This document shows, in pieces, positions 35,687 through 43,459 of a stretch of 64,000 bases of DNA (within the stretch, counting starts at the first letter, position 1; every line of letters starts with the position of its first letter). Under the pieces are notes generated by a model, which made no database searches, was not told the DNA's origin, and worked only from the letters and a program-made list of their open reading frames with translations. The position numbers and the translations under genes are program-made. The stretch comes from Clostridiales bacterium (GTDB taxonomy: Bacteria > Bacillota > Clostridia > Christensenellales > Aristaeellaceae), in assembly GCA_016930575.1 (NCBI GenBank), contig JAFGGL010000050.1:46127-110126 (forward strand). Reading direction: 5' to 3'.

Positions 35687-36709
35687 TTAAGGATTATGCT
35701 TTTTTGCCGCGCTGTCCTTCTCCACCAGGTATCCGTCGGTCATCTGCAGGCCGGAGCGGTAGGGCTGGCCGGTGAGCTTATACAGGATCATACGCACGGC
35801 CATGCGCGCCATTTCGGGGATGTTCACCGCGTAGGTGGTGATGCCGATATCGCAAAGCCCCGGCATCAGATAGTTATCGAAACCGACTACGGAGATATCC
35901 TGCGGCACGCGGTGGCCCGCCTCGCGCAGGGTCCGGATGAGTCGGCTTGCGATATAGTCGCAGTTGCAGACGAAGGCCGTGGGCATGGGCGAGGGCAAAA
36001 CGATGGGCAGGTTCATGCCCTCGGCATCGCGGTCGTCCACCACCCATTCGGGACGGATGGGGATATTTTGCTCCATCAGCGCCTTGGTGTAGCCCAGGTA
36101 GCGGTCGGTGATGGACGCGGTCGTCAGCAGCGTTCCCACGTAGCCGATCTCTTTATGGCCGAGGCTGAGCAGGTGGTTGGTGAGCATGTACGCGCCGAAA
36201 AAGCCGTTGGAGATCACCGAATCGGCGCTGATGTCGGCGTCGTAGAAATCCAGGAACACCACGGGCTTGTTCCAGCGCTGCTGCAGCATGGCGGCGTAGC
36301 CGTTGATGGGCTTGCCGATGATGATGATGCCGTCGGCCTTGTTTCCCGCGGCCATCTTGGGCAGGTGATGCCGCATCGCCTCGCTGTCTTCCAGCACTTC
36401 CAGAAGCGTAAAGCATTCCTTCTGCTTGGCACGGGCGACGACCTCCTGGTAGAGTTTCCAGTAAAAGGTCTCGTGGTTATCCAGGTAGCGCTTGGGAATG
36501 AGCACGCCGATATTGCTGCCTGCCGCCTGCCGGTTGCGCCGGATCTCGGCGGGCGACTGGTAGCCCATCTCGTCGGCCAGGCGGCGGATACGCCCGCGCA
36601 GCTGTTCGCCGACTCCCTTCTGGCCGGACAGCGCTTTAGAAACGGTCACCGTGGAGATGCCCAGTTCCTTTGCGATATCCGACATTTTTACGTGCTTTCT
36701 GTCTGCCAC
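35687..36709 (-). CDS. LacI-family transcriptional regulator of the mannan locus
   Basis: A 340-residue repressor. The HTH and hinge read MSDIAKELGISTVTVSKALSGQKGVGEQLRGRIRRLADEMGYQ, and the rest is a periplasmic-binding-protein-like sugar sensor (about 60-335). The start is GTG with CGGAGGAAATC upstream. It is the last gene of the 19-kb carbohydrate cluster, 16 bases after GH130, so it probably autoregulates with the locus. The effector is likely a sugar or sugar phosphate of the pathway. No clear LacI operator was identified. Confidence 0.92.
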   Translation of the reverse strand: MADRKHVKMSDIAKELGISTVTVSKALSGQKGVGEQLRGRIRRLADEMGYQSPAEIRRNRQAAGSNIGVLIPKRYLDNHETFYWKLYQEVVARAKQKECFTLLEVLEDSEAMRHHLPKMAAGNKADGIIIIGKPINGYAAMLQQRWNKPVVFLDFYDADISADSVISNGFFGAYMLTNHLLSLGHKEIGYVGTLLTTASITDRYLGYTKALMEQNIPIRPEWVVDDRDAEGMNLPIVLPSPMPTAFVCNCDYIASRLIRTLREAGHRVPQDISVVGFDNYLMPGLCDIGITTYAVNIPEMARMAVRMILYKLTGQPYRSGLQMTDGYLVEKDSAAKKHNP

Positions 36710-36725
36710 GATTTCCTCCGTATCG

Positions 36726-37745
36726 TTACCGAATTCCGGTTTCCGTATCGCCGTCGGTGACTTTCGAATGTTTGATAATGTAGTCCATTATAATATCTAT
36801 CGTGGTGAATGCAAGCCCTACGTAGCTGTCCGCCGCGCCGTAGTACAGCGCGATACGCCCGGTGGCCGCGTCCTGCAGGGTTGCGCAGGGGAAGACGACG
36901 TTGGGCACAAAACCGCGCTCCTCGTACCATGTTTCGGGCGTCAACAGGAAGTTTTTGCAGCGGTATCTGACGACGGACGGATCATCGATATTAAGTATCG
37001 CGCCGCCGACGGAATAGACGTAGCCCGAACAGGTGCCGACCACGCCGTGATAGAACAGCAGCCAGCCTTCCGAGGTCTCGATCGGCGCGGCGCCGCCGCC
37101 GATTTTGAGCATCTGCCACCACCCGCTGCCGCGGCCCATCACGTGCCGGTGTTTGCCCCAGTAGCACAGGTCCGGGCTTTCAGACAGGAAGATATCCCCG
37201 AACGGCGTGTGCCCTGAGTCCGACGGGCGGGAGAGCATCACGAAGTTGCCGCCCATTTTGCGCGGGAAGAGCACCGCGTTGCGGTTGAAGGGAAGGAAGG
37301 GGTTTTCAAGCCTCACAAAGGTTTTGAAATCCTTTGTTTTTGCCAGGCCGATGGCCGCGCCGTAGAAATCCGTGCACCACATGATGTAATAAATGTCTTC
37401 CACCTTCACCAGGCGCGGATCGTATGCCGACGGCGGCATGAAGGGTTCTCCCTCCTGGTTTTGAAAGGGTATCGGCTCAGGCTCGAAAGTCCAGCGCAGG
37501 CCGTCGGGGCTGCGCCCGAGATAGATGTGCGGCACGCCGTCCGCCTGCTCGCCGCGGAACACCCCGATGAATCCTCCGTCAAACGGCATCACCGCGGAGT
37601 TGAAGATTCTGGCGACGCCCGGCAGCGGATTGCGCCCGATGACCGGGTTCCCGTCATAGCGCCATACCGGCGCCTGCGAGTCCGCGGGGCGCTCCTGCCA
37701 GGGGATATTCTGCGTACCTGAAGCAAGCATCTTGTATTGACTCAT
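36726..37745 (-). CDS. Glycoside hydrolase family 130 phosphorylase
   Basis: A 339-residue cytoplasmic enzyme with a five-bladed propeller fold. GH130 members cleave beta-mannosidic bonds with inorganic phosphate, releasing mannose-1-phosphate. Motifs include NPVIGRNPLPGVARIFNSAV, FRGEQADGVPHIYLGRSPDG, SAYDPRLVKVEDIYYIMWCTDFYG (D109 is the expected catalytic Asp) and GGGAAPIETSEGWLLFYHG. AAAGGGGC precedes the ATG. With the GH26 domain and two importers it completes a plausible mannan pathway. The exact substrate (mannobiose, longer mannooligosaccharide or mannosylglucose) is not determined. Confidence 0.9.
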   Translation of the reverse strand: MSQYKMLASGTQNIPWQERPADSQAPVWRYDGNPVIGRNPLPGVARIFNSAVMPFDGGFIGVFRGEQADGVPHIYLGRSPDGLRWTFEPEPIPFQNQEGEPFMPPSAYDPRLVKVEDIYYIMWCTDFYGAAIGLAKTKDFKTFVRLENPFLPFNRNAVLFPRKMGGNFVMLSRPSDSGHTPFGDIFLSESPDLCYWGKHRHVMGRGSGWWQMLKIGGGAAPIETSEGWLLFYHGVVGTCSGYVYSVGGAILNIDDPSVVRYRCKNFLLTPETWYEERGFVPNVVFPCATLQDAATGRIALYYGAADSYVGLAFTTIDIIMDYIIKHSKVTDGDTETGIR

Positions 37746-37792
37746 AAGACGAAGCCCCTTTCCTATGGTTTATAACCGAGAAAATGAAGTCC

Positions 37793-37826
37793 GGCGGGAA
37801 GCAGCCGGAGCGGCCGCTCCCCCGCC
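37793..37826 (-). terminator. GC-rich hairpin between the solute-binding protein and GH130
   Basis: GGCGGG and CCCGCC enclose the perfect palindrome GGAGCGGCCGCTCC (37807-37820). On the minus strand no U-run follows, so partial termination or mRNA processing to lower GH130 and LacI relative to the binding protein is possible. Confidence 0.5.
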
Positions 37827-37848
37827 GTTTTTGTCAGTCGTTCAGGAA

Positions 37849-39225
37849 CTATTTAAAGGTCGTATCAAGCGCGTCCTGGAATTCCTGTTTATAGGTCTCC
37901 TGGAACTGCGCGGGCGTGTAATCGCCGTTGAAGAAGCCGGTGAAATCCGGGAAGACGGACAGCGAGGAGACCAGGTCGAACTGCTCGCGCAGGCCGCACT
38001 CGTACATCACTTCAAAGTTCCAGTCCTGAATATCCAGATCCTTGCCGGTGATGCCATACCACCAGCCCAGAGTTTCGGCGTCGTCACGGATGGAGACGTC
38101 GCCGTTGTACCAGTCGGTGAAGTCGTAGAATACGTTGTAGACGAGCTCGGGATCTTCCACACCGACGGGAATGATGTAGAATTCGCCGTTACTGAGCTTC
38201 ATCTTATTGGTAGCCTGGTCGCCGCTGGGACCGACAGGCCACGGCACGAACACCATGTCGAACTCAAGCGTCGACGCAGCGGAGCCGTCCCAGTTGTAGT
38301 CGGCGTTGGCGCCCAGGATCCACGCGGCGCCCGGCGAGAACGCGCACTTGCCGTCGCGGTAGATATAGCGCATGATATCCGATGCGCTTTCCTGGGCGTA
38401 CGGATAGGCGCAGTTGTACTTCAGGTACATATCCTGCATGAACTGCAGCACTTCGGTGACTTCAGCCGAGGAGAAGTTCTCGATTCCGTCGGACGCCACA
38501 TGGGTGCCGTTGGACATCAGCATGCACTCGAACCATTCGCCTTCGTATCCGCCAAAGCCGTACACGTCAATGATGCCGTCGCCGTTGGTATCCTTGGTGA
38601 GCGCCTGGCAGTACTCCAGGAATTTATCCCAGGTCCACTCGCCGTTTTCGTACAGGACGCGCGGGTCTTCGAGGTTTGCGTCCTGGATCATCTGGAGGTT
38701 GAACATCAGCGGGTAGGTGGCCTCCACCTGCGTCTGCGCCGCTACGGGCTTGAGCATGTAGGCGCCGCCGTTGCCAAGGTCCAGATAGTTCATGATGATC
38801 TTGTCGGTGAAGATGTCACTGTCCGCAGGCAGGATCTCCTTCATGTCCAGCGCGTAGCCGTTCATCACGGCGGGGACGCCGATGGCGGTATCCACAAGGT
38901 AGATGTCGCAGTCCGGCGTGCCGGCGAGGACGGAGGTGTTGATGCTCTCCTGCGTGCCGACGTAGGTCAGGTTGATGTATTCGATGGTGACGTCGTATTT
39001 GTCTTCGATCTTTTTGACGGCGTCAAACCGCATCTGGTCGGAGATCGTGCCCTGATAGGACGGATCATCCTCCAGCGTTTCGTGGGTGGAATCGTAGTAC
39101 TTGTCCCACCACAGGCCGATAACGATGTTGCGCTTTCCTTCGGCAGCAAAGGCGACGGCGCCAAGGCTCGTCAGCACCAGAACCAGCGCCAACGTAAATC
39201 CGATGATTCTTGACATGTTTTTCAT
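37849..39225 (-). CDS. Extracellular sugar-binding protein of a CUT1 ABC importer
   Basis: A 458-residue family 1 solute-binding protein. Residues 1-28 are a signal peptide ending A-V-A-F-A-A; no lipobox Cys is present, which is unusual for a Firmicute binding protein. The mature protein has KRNIVIGLWWDKYYDST, YINLTYVGTQESINTSVLAGTPDCDIYLVD and a Trp-rich C-lobe, typical of oligosaccharide binders. AAAGGAGG precedes the ATG. It lies between the repeat protein and GH130 and likely serves the permeases at 41547-43459. Confidence 0.9.
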   Translation of the reverse strand: MKNMSRIIGFTLALVLVLTSLGAVAFAAEGKRNIVIGLWWDKYYDSTHETLEDDPSYQGTISDQMRFDAVKKIEDKYDVTIEYINLTYVGTQESINTSVLAGTPDCDIYLVDTAIGVPAVMNGYALDMKEILPADSDIFTDKIIMNYLDLGNGGAYMLKPVAAQTQVEATYPLMFNLQMIQDANLEDPRVLYENGEWTWDKFLEYCQALTKDTNGDGIIDVYGFGGYEGEWFECMLMSNGTHVASDGIENFSSAEVTEVLQFMQDMYLKYNCAYPYAQESASDIMRYIYRDGKCAFSPGAAWILGANADYNWDGSAASTLEFDMVFVPWPVGPSGDQATNKMKLSNGEFYIIPVGVEDPELVYNVFYDFTDWYNGDVSIRDDAETLGWWYGITGKDLDIQDWNFEVMYECGLREQFDLVSSLSVFPDFTGFFNGDYTPAQFQETYKQEFQDALDTTFK

Positions 39226-39256
39226 TGTATCTTTCCTCCTTTAGTAATCTTGCTGA

Positions 39257-41017
39257 TTATTCCGCCGCCGTGCCGACCGCAACGGAGTAGACTTCCCAGG
39301 CAGAGCTTGCTTCGCACTGCATGCGGGCGCCCCAGGTGGTTTTATCCGCTCCGCAGTACTGTTCGATCAGTTCATAGGGTATCTGGCTGATGCCGTCCTT
39401 GACCGCGGCATTGCCGTTGCCGCAGCCGCCGACACGCATCCAGCCGGCCGCGGAGTCGGGCATGACGATCCACATCGTACCGTCTTCACTCGCGAAGTTG
39501 ATGGTTACGACCGAGCCGGGCACCAGCGCGTCGATGATTTCCTGCGGCATTTCCAGCCCGTCCTGACTCCATGCGCCCGCGCTCGTTTCGAAGCCCGCGA
39601 AGGAAACGAGGTTGCTCAGCGGTGCCATTTCGCCTTTTGTGCCAACGCGCACAGAGTACACTTCCCAAGCGCCGCTGGCTTCGCACTGCATACGCGCGCC
39701 CCAGGTGCTCGTATCCGCGCCGCACAGCGCTTCGATCATTTCATAGGTGATGTAGCATTTGCCGTCCACGCAGATCGCTGAACCATCGTTGCCAACGCGC
39801 ATCCAGCCCGCGGCTGAATCCGGCATAACGATCCACATGTCGCCCGTTTCGCTCGCATAGCTGATTTCCACAACGGAACCGGGCACCAGCGCGTCGATGA
39901 TTGCCTGGGGCATCTCCAGCCCGTCCTGGCTCCATGCGCCCGCGCTCTTTTGGAATCCTTCGAATTCCACGGTATTGGAAAGCGTGATCTGAGGCACGAG
40001 TTTGCCTACGGACACGCTGTACACTTCCCATGCGCCGCTCGCTTCACACTGCATGCGCGCACCCCAGGTGCTCTTGTCTTCGCCGCAGAATTTCGCGATC
40101 AGTTCATACGGGATCTGCGCGATGGATTTGGCGTTGTTGATGTAGGAATTGCCGTTGCCGCAGCCGCCGACGCGCATCCAGCCCGCGGCTGAGTCCGGCA
40201 TGACGATCCACATATCGCCGCTCTCGCTTGAGAACTCGATCTGTACGCCCGAGCCCGGCACCAGCGCGTCGATGATTTCCTGCGGCATCTCAAGCCCGTC
40301 CTGGCTCCATGCGCCCGCGCTCTTTGCGAAGCCCTCGAACGCCGTCGCGCCTGTCAGCCAGCACAGGTTGGAGAGGTCTGTGCCTGTCTCGCGCGGAACG
40401 AACATGGCGGAGGTGTCCACGGCCAGCATGTTGCCTTCCGCGTCGTAGAAGCATACGTTGTCGATGTACATGGATACGGGGGTGTCGCCGGTCTTGGTGG
40501 CGTAGTTGTCCACCTCTTTGGACAGGACGATGTAGTTGCCCGCGCCGGCGATGAAGGCTTCGTCGTCGTCCATGGCCATCTTGGCCGCGTTGGGATTCCT
40601 GGAGGCCAGGTAGACCGACCATTCGTCATACGTTTTCTCGTTCTCTTCGCCGAAATACTTGTAGATACGGCCGGAGCAGGCGTAGAACTTGTCGTCCGCG
40701 CCGTTGTCGATACCGATGTCCATCGTGACCGATGCAAGTTTGGCGACGTCGTCGCCCAGCAGCGCCGAGATCTCAAAGATCACATAGGGCACTTTCTTTT
40801 GCACTTCGACCTTCAGGGCCTTGGAGCCCAGATAGTCCACGACCGACAAGACCGATGCATCGGCGTTGCCCGCAGACATATCCAGCCCGACAAAGCCGTA
40901 AAGGCCGTCCTCAAAGTCGATGCTGGGCGCGGACCCGTCGGCGGCATAGGCTATCCCGCCGGCTAAGCCCAGGGTGAGTGCTACACAGAGCAGTAGTACC
41001 GTAAGCTTTTTGTACAT
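39257..41017 (-). CDS. Secreted protein with three ~110-residue tandem repeats
   Basis: A 586-residue exported protein (signal peptide 1-26, cut after Y-A-A). Residues 28-205 are a beta-rich domain with SMYIDNVCFYDAEGN, similar to carbohydrate-binding jelly rolls. Three repeats follow at about 226-338, 351-459 and 472-582. Each has KSAGAWSQDGLEMP, IIDALVPGS, MWIVMPDSAAGWMRVG and TWGARMQCEASGAWEVYSV. Many conserved Trp and Tyr suggest a sugar-binding surface. I do not recognise the repeat as a named family. Its position between permeases and the binding protein suggests polysaccharide capture. AAGGAGGG precedes the ATG. Confidence 0.8.
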   Translation of the reverse strand: MYKKLTVLLLCVALTLGLAGGIAYAADGSAPSIDFEDGLYGFVGLDMSAGNADASVLSVVDYLGSKALKVEVQKKVPYVIFEISALLGDDVAKLASVTMDIGIDNGADDKFYACSGRIYKYFGEENEKTYDEWSVYLASRNPNAAKMAMDDDEAFIAGAGNYIVLSKEVDNYATKTGDTPVSMYIDNVCFYDAEGNMLAVDTSAMFVPRETGTDLSNLCWLTGATAFEGFAKSAGAWSQDGLEMPQEIIDALVPGSGVQIEFSSESGDMWIVMPDSAAGWMRVGGCGNGNSYINNAKSIAQIPYELIAKFCGEDKSTWGARMQCEASGAWEVYSVSVGKLVPQITLSNTVEFEGFQKSAGAWSQDGLEMPQAIIDALVPGSVVEISYASETGDMWIVMPDSAAGWMRVGNDGSAICVDGKCYITYEMIEALCGADTSTWGARMQCEASGAWEVYSVRVGTKGEMAPLSNLVSFAGFETSAGAWSQDGLEMPQEIIDALVPGSVVTINFASEDGTMWIVMPDSAAGWMRVGGCGNGNAAVKDGISQIPYELIEQYCGADKTTWGARMQCEASSAWEVYSVAVGTAAE

Positions 41018-41122
41018 ATTGGGTTTCCCTCCTTATTTTTTACGCCCTAACGGGCTAAGGTGCTTTTTTCAGGAAAACGCTGACTAAATCCCTTGCACGC
41101 TGCCGGTCGTATTTCCACCATC

Positions 41123-41180
41123 CCGGGCCGCAAAAACCTTGACGTAGCGCTGCTACTACTTCGGTTTTCGCAAACCCGGC
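41123..41180 (-). repeat. Family 2 hairpin repeat, copy 1
   Basis: The core GACGTAGCGCTGCTACTACTTC is flanked by arms GCAAAAACC and GGTTTTCGC, with a further outer CCGGG/CCCGG pairing. It faces copy 2 in inverted orientation about 255 bases away. The intervening sequence holds no gene. Confidence 0.7.
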
Positions 41181-41434
41181 CTGATGAAAATGCTACTCGG
41201 CATCGCACAAGGTCTTCATTCATCATTTCCCTGATGTTCCTTCCGGGTCTTGGTGTTCAGCTTAAGCGTCGGTCAGTCATTGTTCGTCAGTCATACCGGG
41301 GGGGTCCAGGTATCGTATGTCCGTCTCCAATAACCTGCGGTTTTCGTTCTTCGTCTTCTATCCTCCGCCATTGTTACCCATAGGCAAGCGGGGATGAAGG
41401 GACGCGCACGCTGGCGAATCGGATTTTTGTCAGA

Positions 41435-41491
41435 TTGGGTTCCGAAAATCTGAAGTAGTAGCAGCGCTACGTCGAAGATTTGAGGACCCAA
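41435..41491 (+). repeat. Family 2 hairpin repeat, copy 2
   Basis: The core GAAGTAGTAGCAGCGCTACGTC is the reverse complement of copy 1. The arms TTGGGT-CC-AAATCT and AGATTT-GG-ACCCAA pair in register, and differ from the arms of copies 1 and 3. It starts 55 bases beyond the permease stop at 41547. The 41018-41546 gap contains only copies 1 and 2 and their spacer. Confidence 0.7.
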
Positions 41492-41546
41492 GCAGGCGGA
41501 AAGCAGGTCGCCGGCGTGTGCGGAACTTCGTTCTCGCTTGCCTTAC

Positions 41547-42530
41547 TTATCCCACGATTCCGCTTCTTTCGACGCTTTCCACGAATTTCTTTTGCAGCAA
41601 CAGGTAGAGGATGACCATGGGGAGCATGAGCAGCACGATTCCCGCGCTGACGTAGAGTTGCTGGATGGACGGGTCCATCACCTTGTCCAGCGTCTTGATG
41701 TTGACCTGTAGGGACGCCACGCGTTTGGAAAGCAGCACGTCGCCCGGGATCAGGAACAGCCGGCCGAAGAACGTATCGTTATACTGCCAGACGAGCGAGA
41801 ACACGGACACCGTGATCACCGCCGGCATGGCGTTTAACAGCATGATGCGAAAGTACGTGTACCAGGTGCCCGCGCCGTCCACGAAAGCGGCTTCCTCGAT
41901 CTCGCGGGGCAGGCCGCGGAAAAACTGGTTGAAGATGTAGATGAACAGCCCGCTTCTCAGCCCGCAGCCCAGCGCCGTCATGATGTACACGGGCCAGGTC
42001 GTGCCCATCAGGTTGACGGGCCCGCCCGTGATCAGCGTCACAAGCCCCAAGGGGTCGAAGTTCCGGAAGGTGACGTACAGCGGCAGCATGACGGTATAGG
42101 TGGGGATGACGATCATGATCACCACGCAGGCGAACAGCAGCTTTTTCAAGGGGAATTTAAACCGCGCGAAGCCGTAGCCCGCCATGGAGCAGACCAGAAG
42201 CTGGATGAGGGTGAGGGTGACGGAAAACAACATCGTGCGCCCGAGCGTGGGCAGGTAGCGAAGATGCACGATCGCGCGCTCGTAGCGCTCCAGCGTCGGC
42301 GCCATGGGAATGGTGAACACCGTGGGGCTGTAGGCGTCGGCGTTGGAAAAGAAGGAGCTGGTCACAAGCCCGATCACCGGGGCGAGGATGACGTAGCTGA
42401 TGCCCAGGATGATGACGAAGCGAAAGAGGCTCAGAAGCTTTTCCTTCGCGCCTTTTTTCACGCCGCTTTTCACGTCGCCGTACACCGGGCTTTTCCTGAG
42501 CTGCGACCACCTGCCGCGCAGTTTTTCCAT
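41547..42530 (-). CDS. Carbohydrate ABC importer permease (MalG-like, CUT1)
   Basis: A 327-residue membrane protein with six helices; the N-terminal 30 residues are polar. The cytoplasmic EAA loop appears as REIEEAAFVDGAGTWYTYFRIMLLNAMPAV near residue 220, the site where the ATPase docks. The C-terminus FVESVERSGIVG is typical of MalG-type subunits (GLTAGAVKG-like end). GAGGAGGG precedes the ATG; it follows its partner permease by 14 bases. No ABC ATPase lies in the locus. Confidence 0.93.
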   Translation of the reverse strand: MEKLRGRWSQLRKSPVYGDVKSGVKKGAKEKLLSLFRFVIILGISYVILAPVIGLVTSSFFSNADAYSPTVFTIPMAPTLERYERAIVHLRYLPTLGRTMLFSVTLTLIQLLVCSMAGYGFARFKFPLKKLLFACVVIMIVIPTYTVMLPLYVTFRNFDPLGLVTLITGGPVNLMGTTWPVYIMTALGCGLRSGLFIYIFNQFFRGLPREIEEAAFVDGAGTWYTYFRIMLLNAMPAVITVSVFSLVWQYNDTFFGRLFLIPGDVLLSKRVASLQVNIKTLDKVMDPSIQQLYVSAGIVLLMLPMVILYLLLQKKFVESVERSGIVG

Positions 42531-42544
42531 GCTTTTCCCTCCTC

Positions 42545-43459
42545 TCAGTCGTAATAGAACGTGCGCTTTTGTATGGCGCGAACCACGATGATCAGCAGCA
42601 GGCCGACCAGCAGCGTGGACACCAGGCTGAATACGCTTGACAGGCCATAGTTGTAATCCGTAAACGCCGTATCGTAGGCCAGGTCGACCACCGGGCTTCT
42701 GGCGAAGGCGTCCACCACGGTGTAGACCACGTTGGTGATGATGTGGGGCATCACCATCGGGAAGGTGATCTTCCAGAAGGTCTCGTACCCGGTCGCGCCC
42801 TCGATGCGCGAGACCTCGTACAGCGACGGCGGGATGGACTGCAGCGCCGCGATGAAGATGATGATCTGCACGCCCGACGCCGTGATGATATCCGAGATCC
42901 GCGAGACCGCGCCCACGATATAGTCAAGCACGAACTCCGGCACCGCCAGGTTTTCAAACAGCGAAAGGTAGTAGCCGACGTTCACCGTGGAGCTTGACGC
43001 CGCCGAGGCCACCTCCTCGCTCATCGGGCTCAGGCCCCCGGTCATCATCTGCAGCTGCATGGTCAGCGCTTCGGTGATCGCGTCGGCGTTCAATATGATC
43101 GGCAGGAAGAAGATGGCGCGTACGAACGCGCGGCCTTTGAACTTGCGGTTGAGTAAAATGGCGACGAAGAGGCTGAAGAAGATGATCAGCGGCACGTCGA
43201 CGACCATATCGAACAGCGACGTGGTGAGCACCTGCTTGAAGTGCGGGTCCGCGCGGAAGGCGTAGATGAAGTTCTCCAGCCCCGCGAAGGAAAGCCGGTA
43301 GCCGCCCGTGGACGCGATGGTGATCTCCGACAGGGAAAACTGCCCCGTCATGAAGAGGGTGCGCACGTAGAAGTAGAGGAACCCGACCAGCCACGGCGAG
43401 ATGAACAGAATACCGGTGATCATGCGCTTGCGGCTCATCGTCAGGCGGAATTTCTTCAC
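42545..43459 (-). CDS. Carbohydrate ABC importer permease (MalF-like, CUT1)
   Basis: A 304-residue six-helix permease. The EAA motif reads PPSLYEVSRIEGATGYETFWKITFPMVMPHI near residue 208. It starts GTG within the DUF5696 stop (4-base overlap), with AGAGGGGG upstream. It is the partner of the 41547-42530 permease, and the 37849-39225 protein is the likely binding subunit. Confidence 0.93.
   Translation of the reverse strand: MKKFRLTMSRKRMITGILFISPWLVGFLYFYVRTLFMTGQFSLSEITIASTGGYRLSFAGLENFIYAFRADPHFKQVLTTSLFDMVVDVPLIIFFSLFVAILLNRKFKGRAFVRAIFFLPIILNADAITEALTMQLQMMTGGLSPMSEEVASAASSSTVNVGYYLSLFENLAVPEFVLDYIVGAVSRISDIITASGVQIIIFIAALQSIPPSLYEVSRIEGATGYETFWKITFPMVMPHIITNVVYTVVDAFARSPVVDLAYDTAFTDYNYGLSSVFSLVSTLLVGLLLIIVVRAIQKRTFYYD

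Noticed and set aside
37765..39213. Long plus-strand frame opposite the solute-binding protein
   Set aside because: Shadow frame; the minus-strand gene has a signal peptide, family motifs and a ribosome binding site.
41093..41383. Small frames with a shared D-V-A-L-L-L-L peptide on both strands of 41093-41491
   Set aside because: They arise from the inverted family 2 repeat copies, not from genes.
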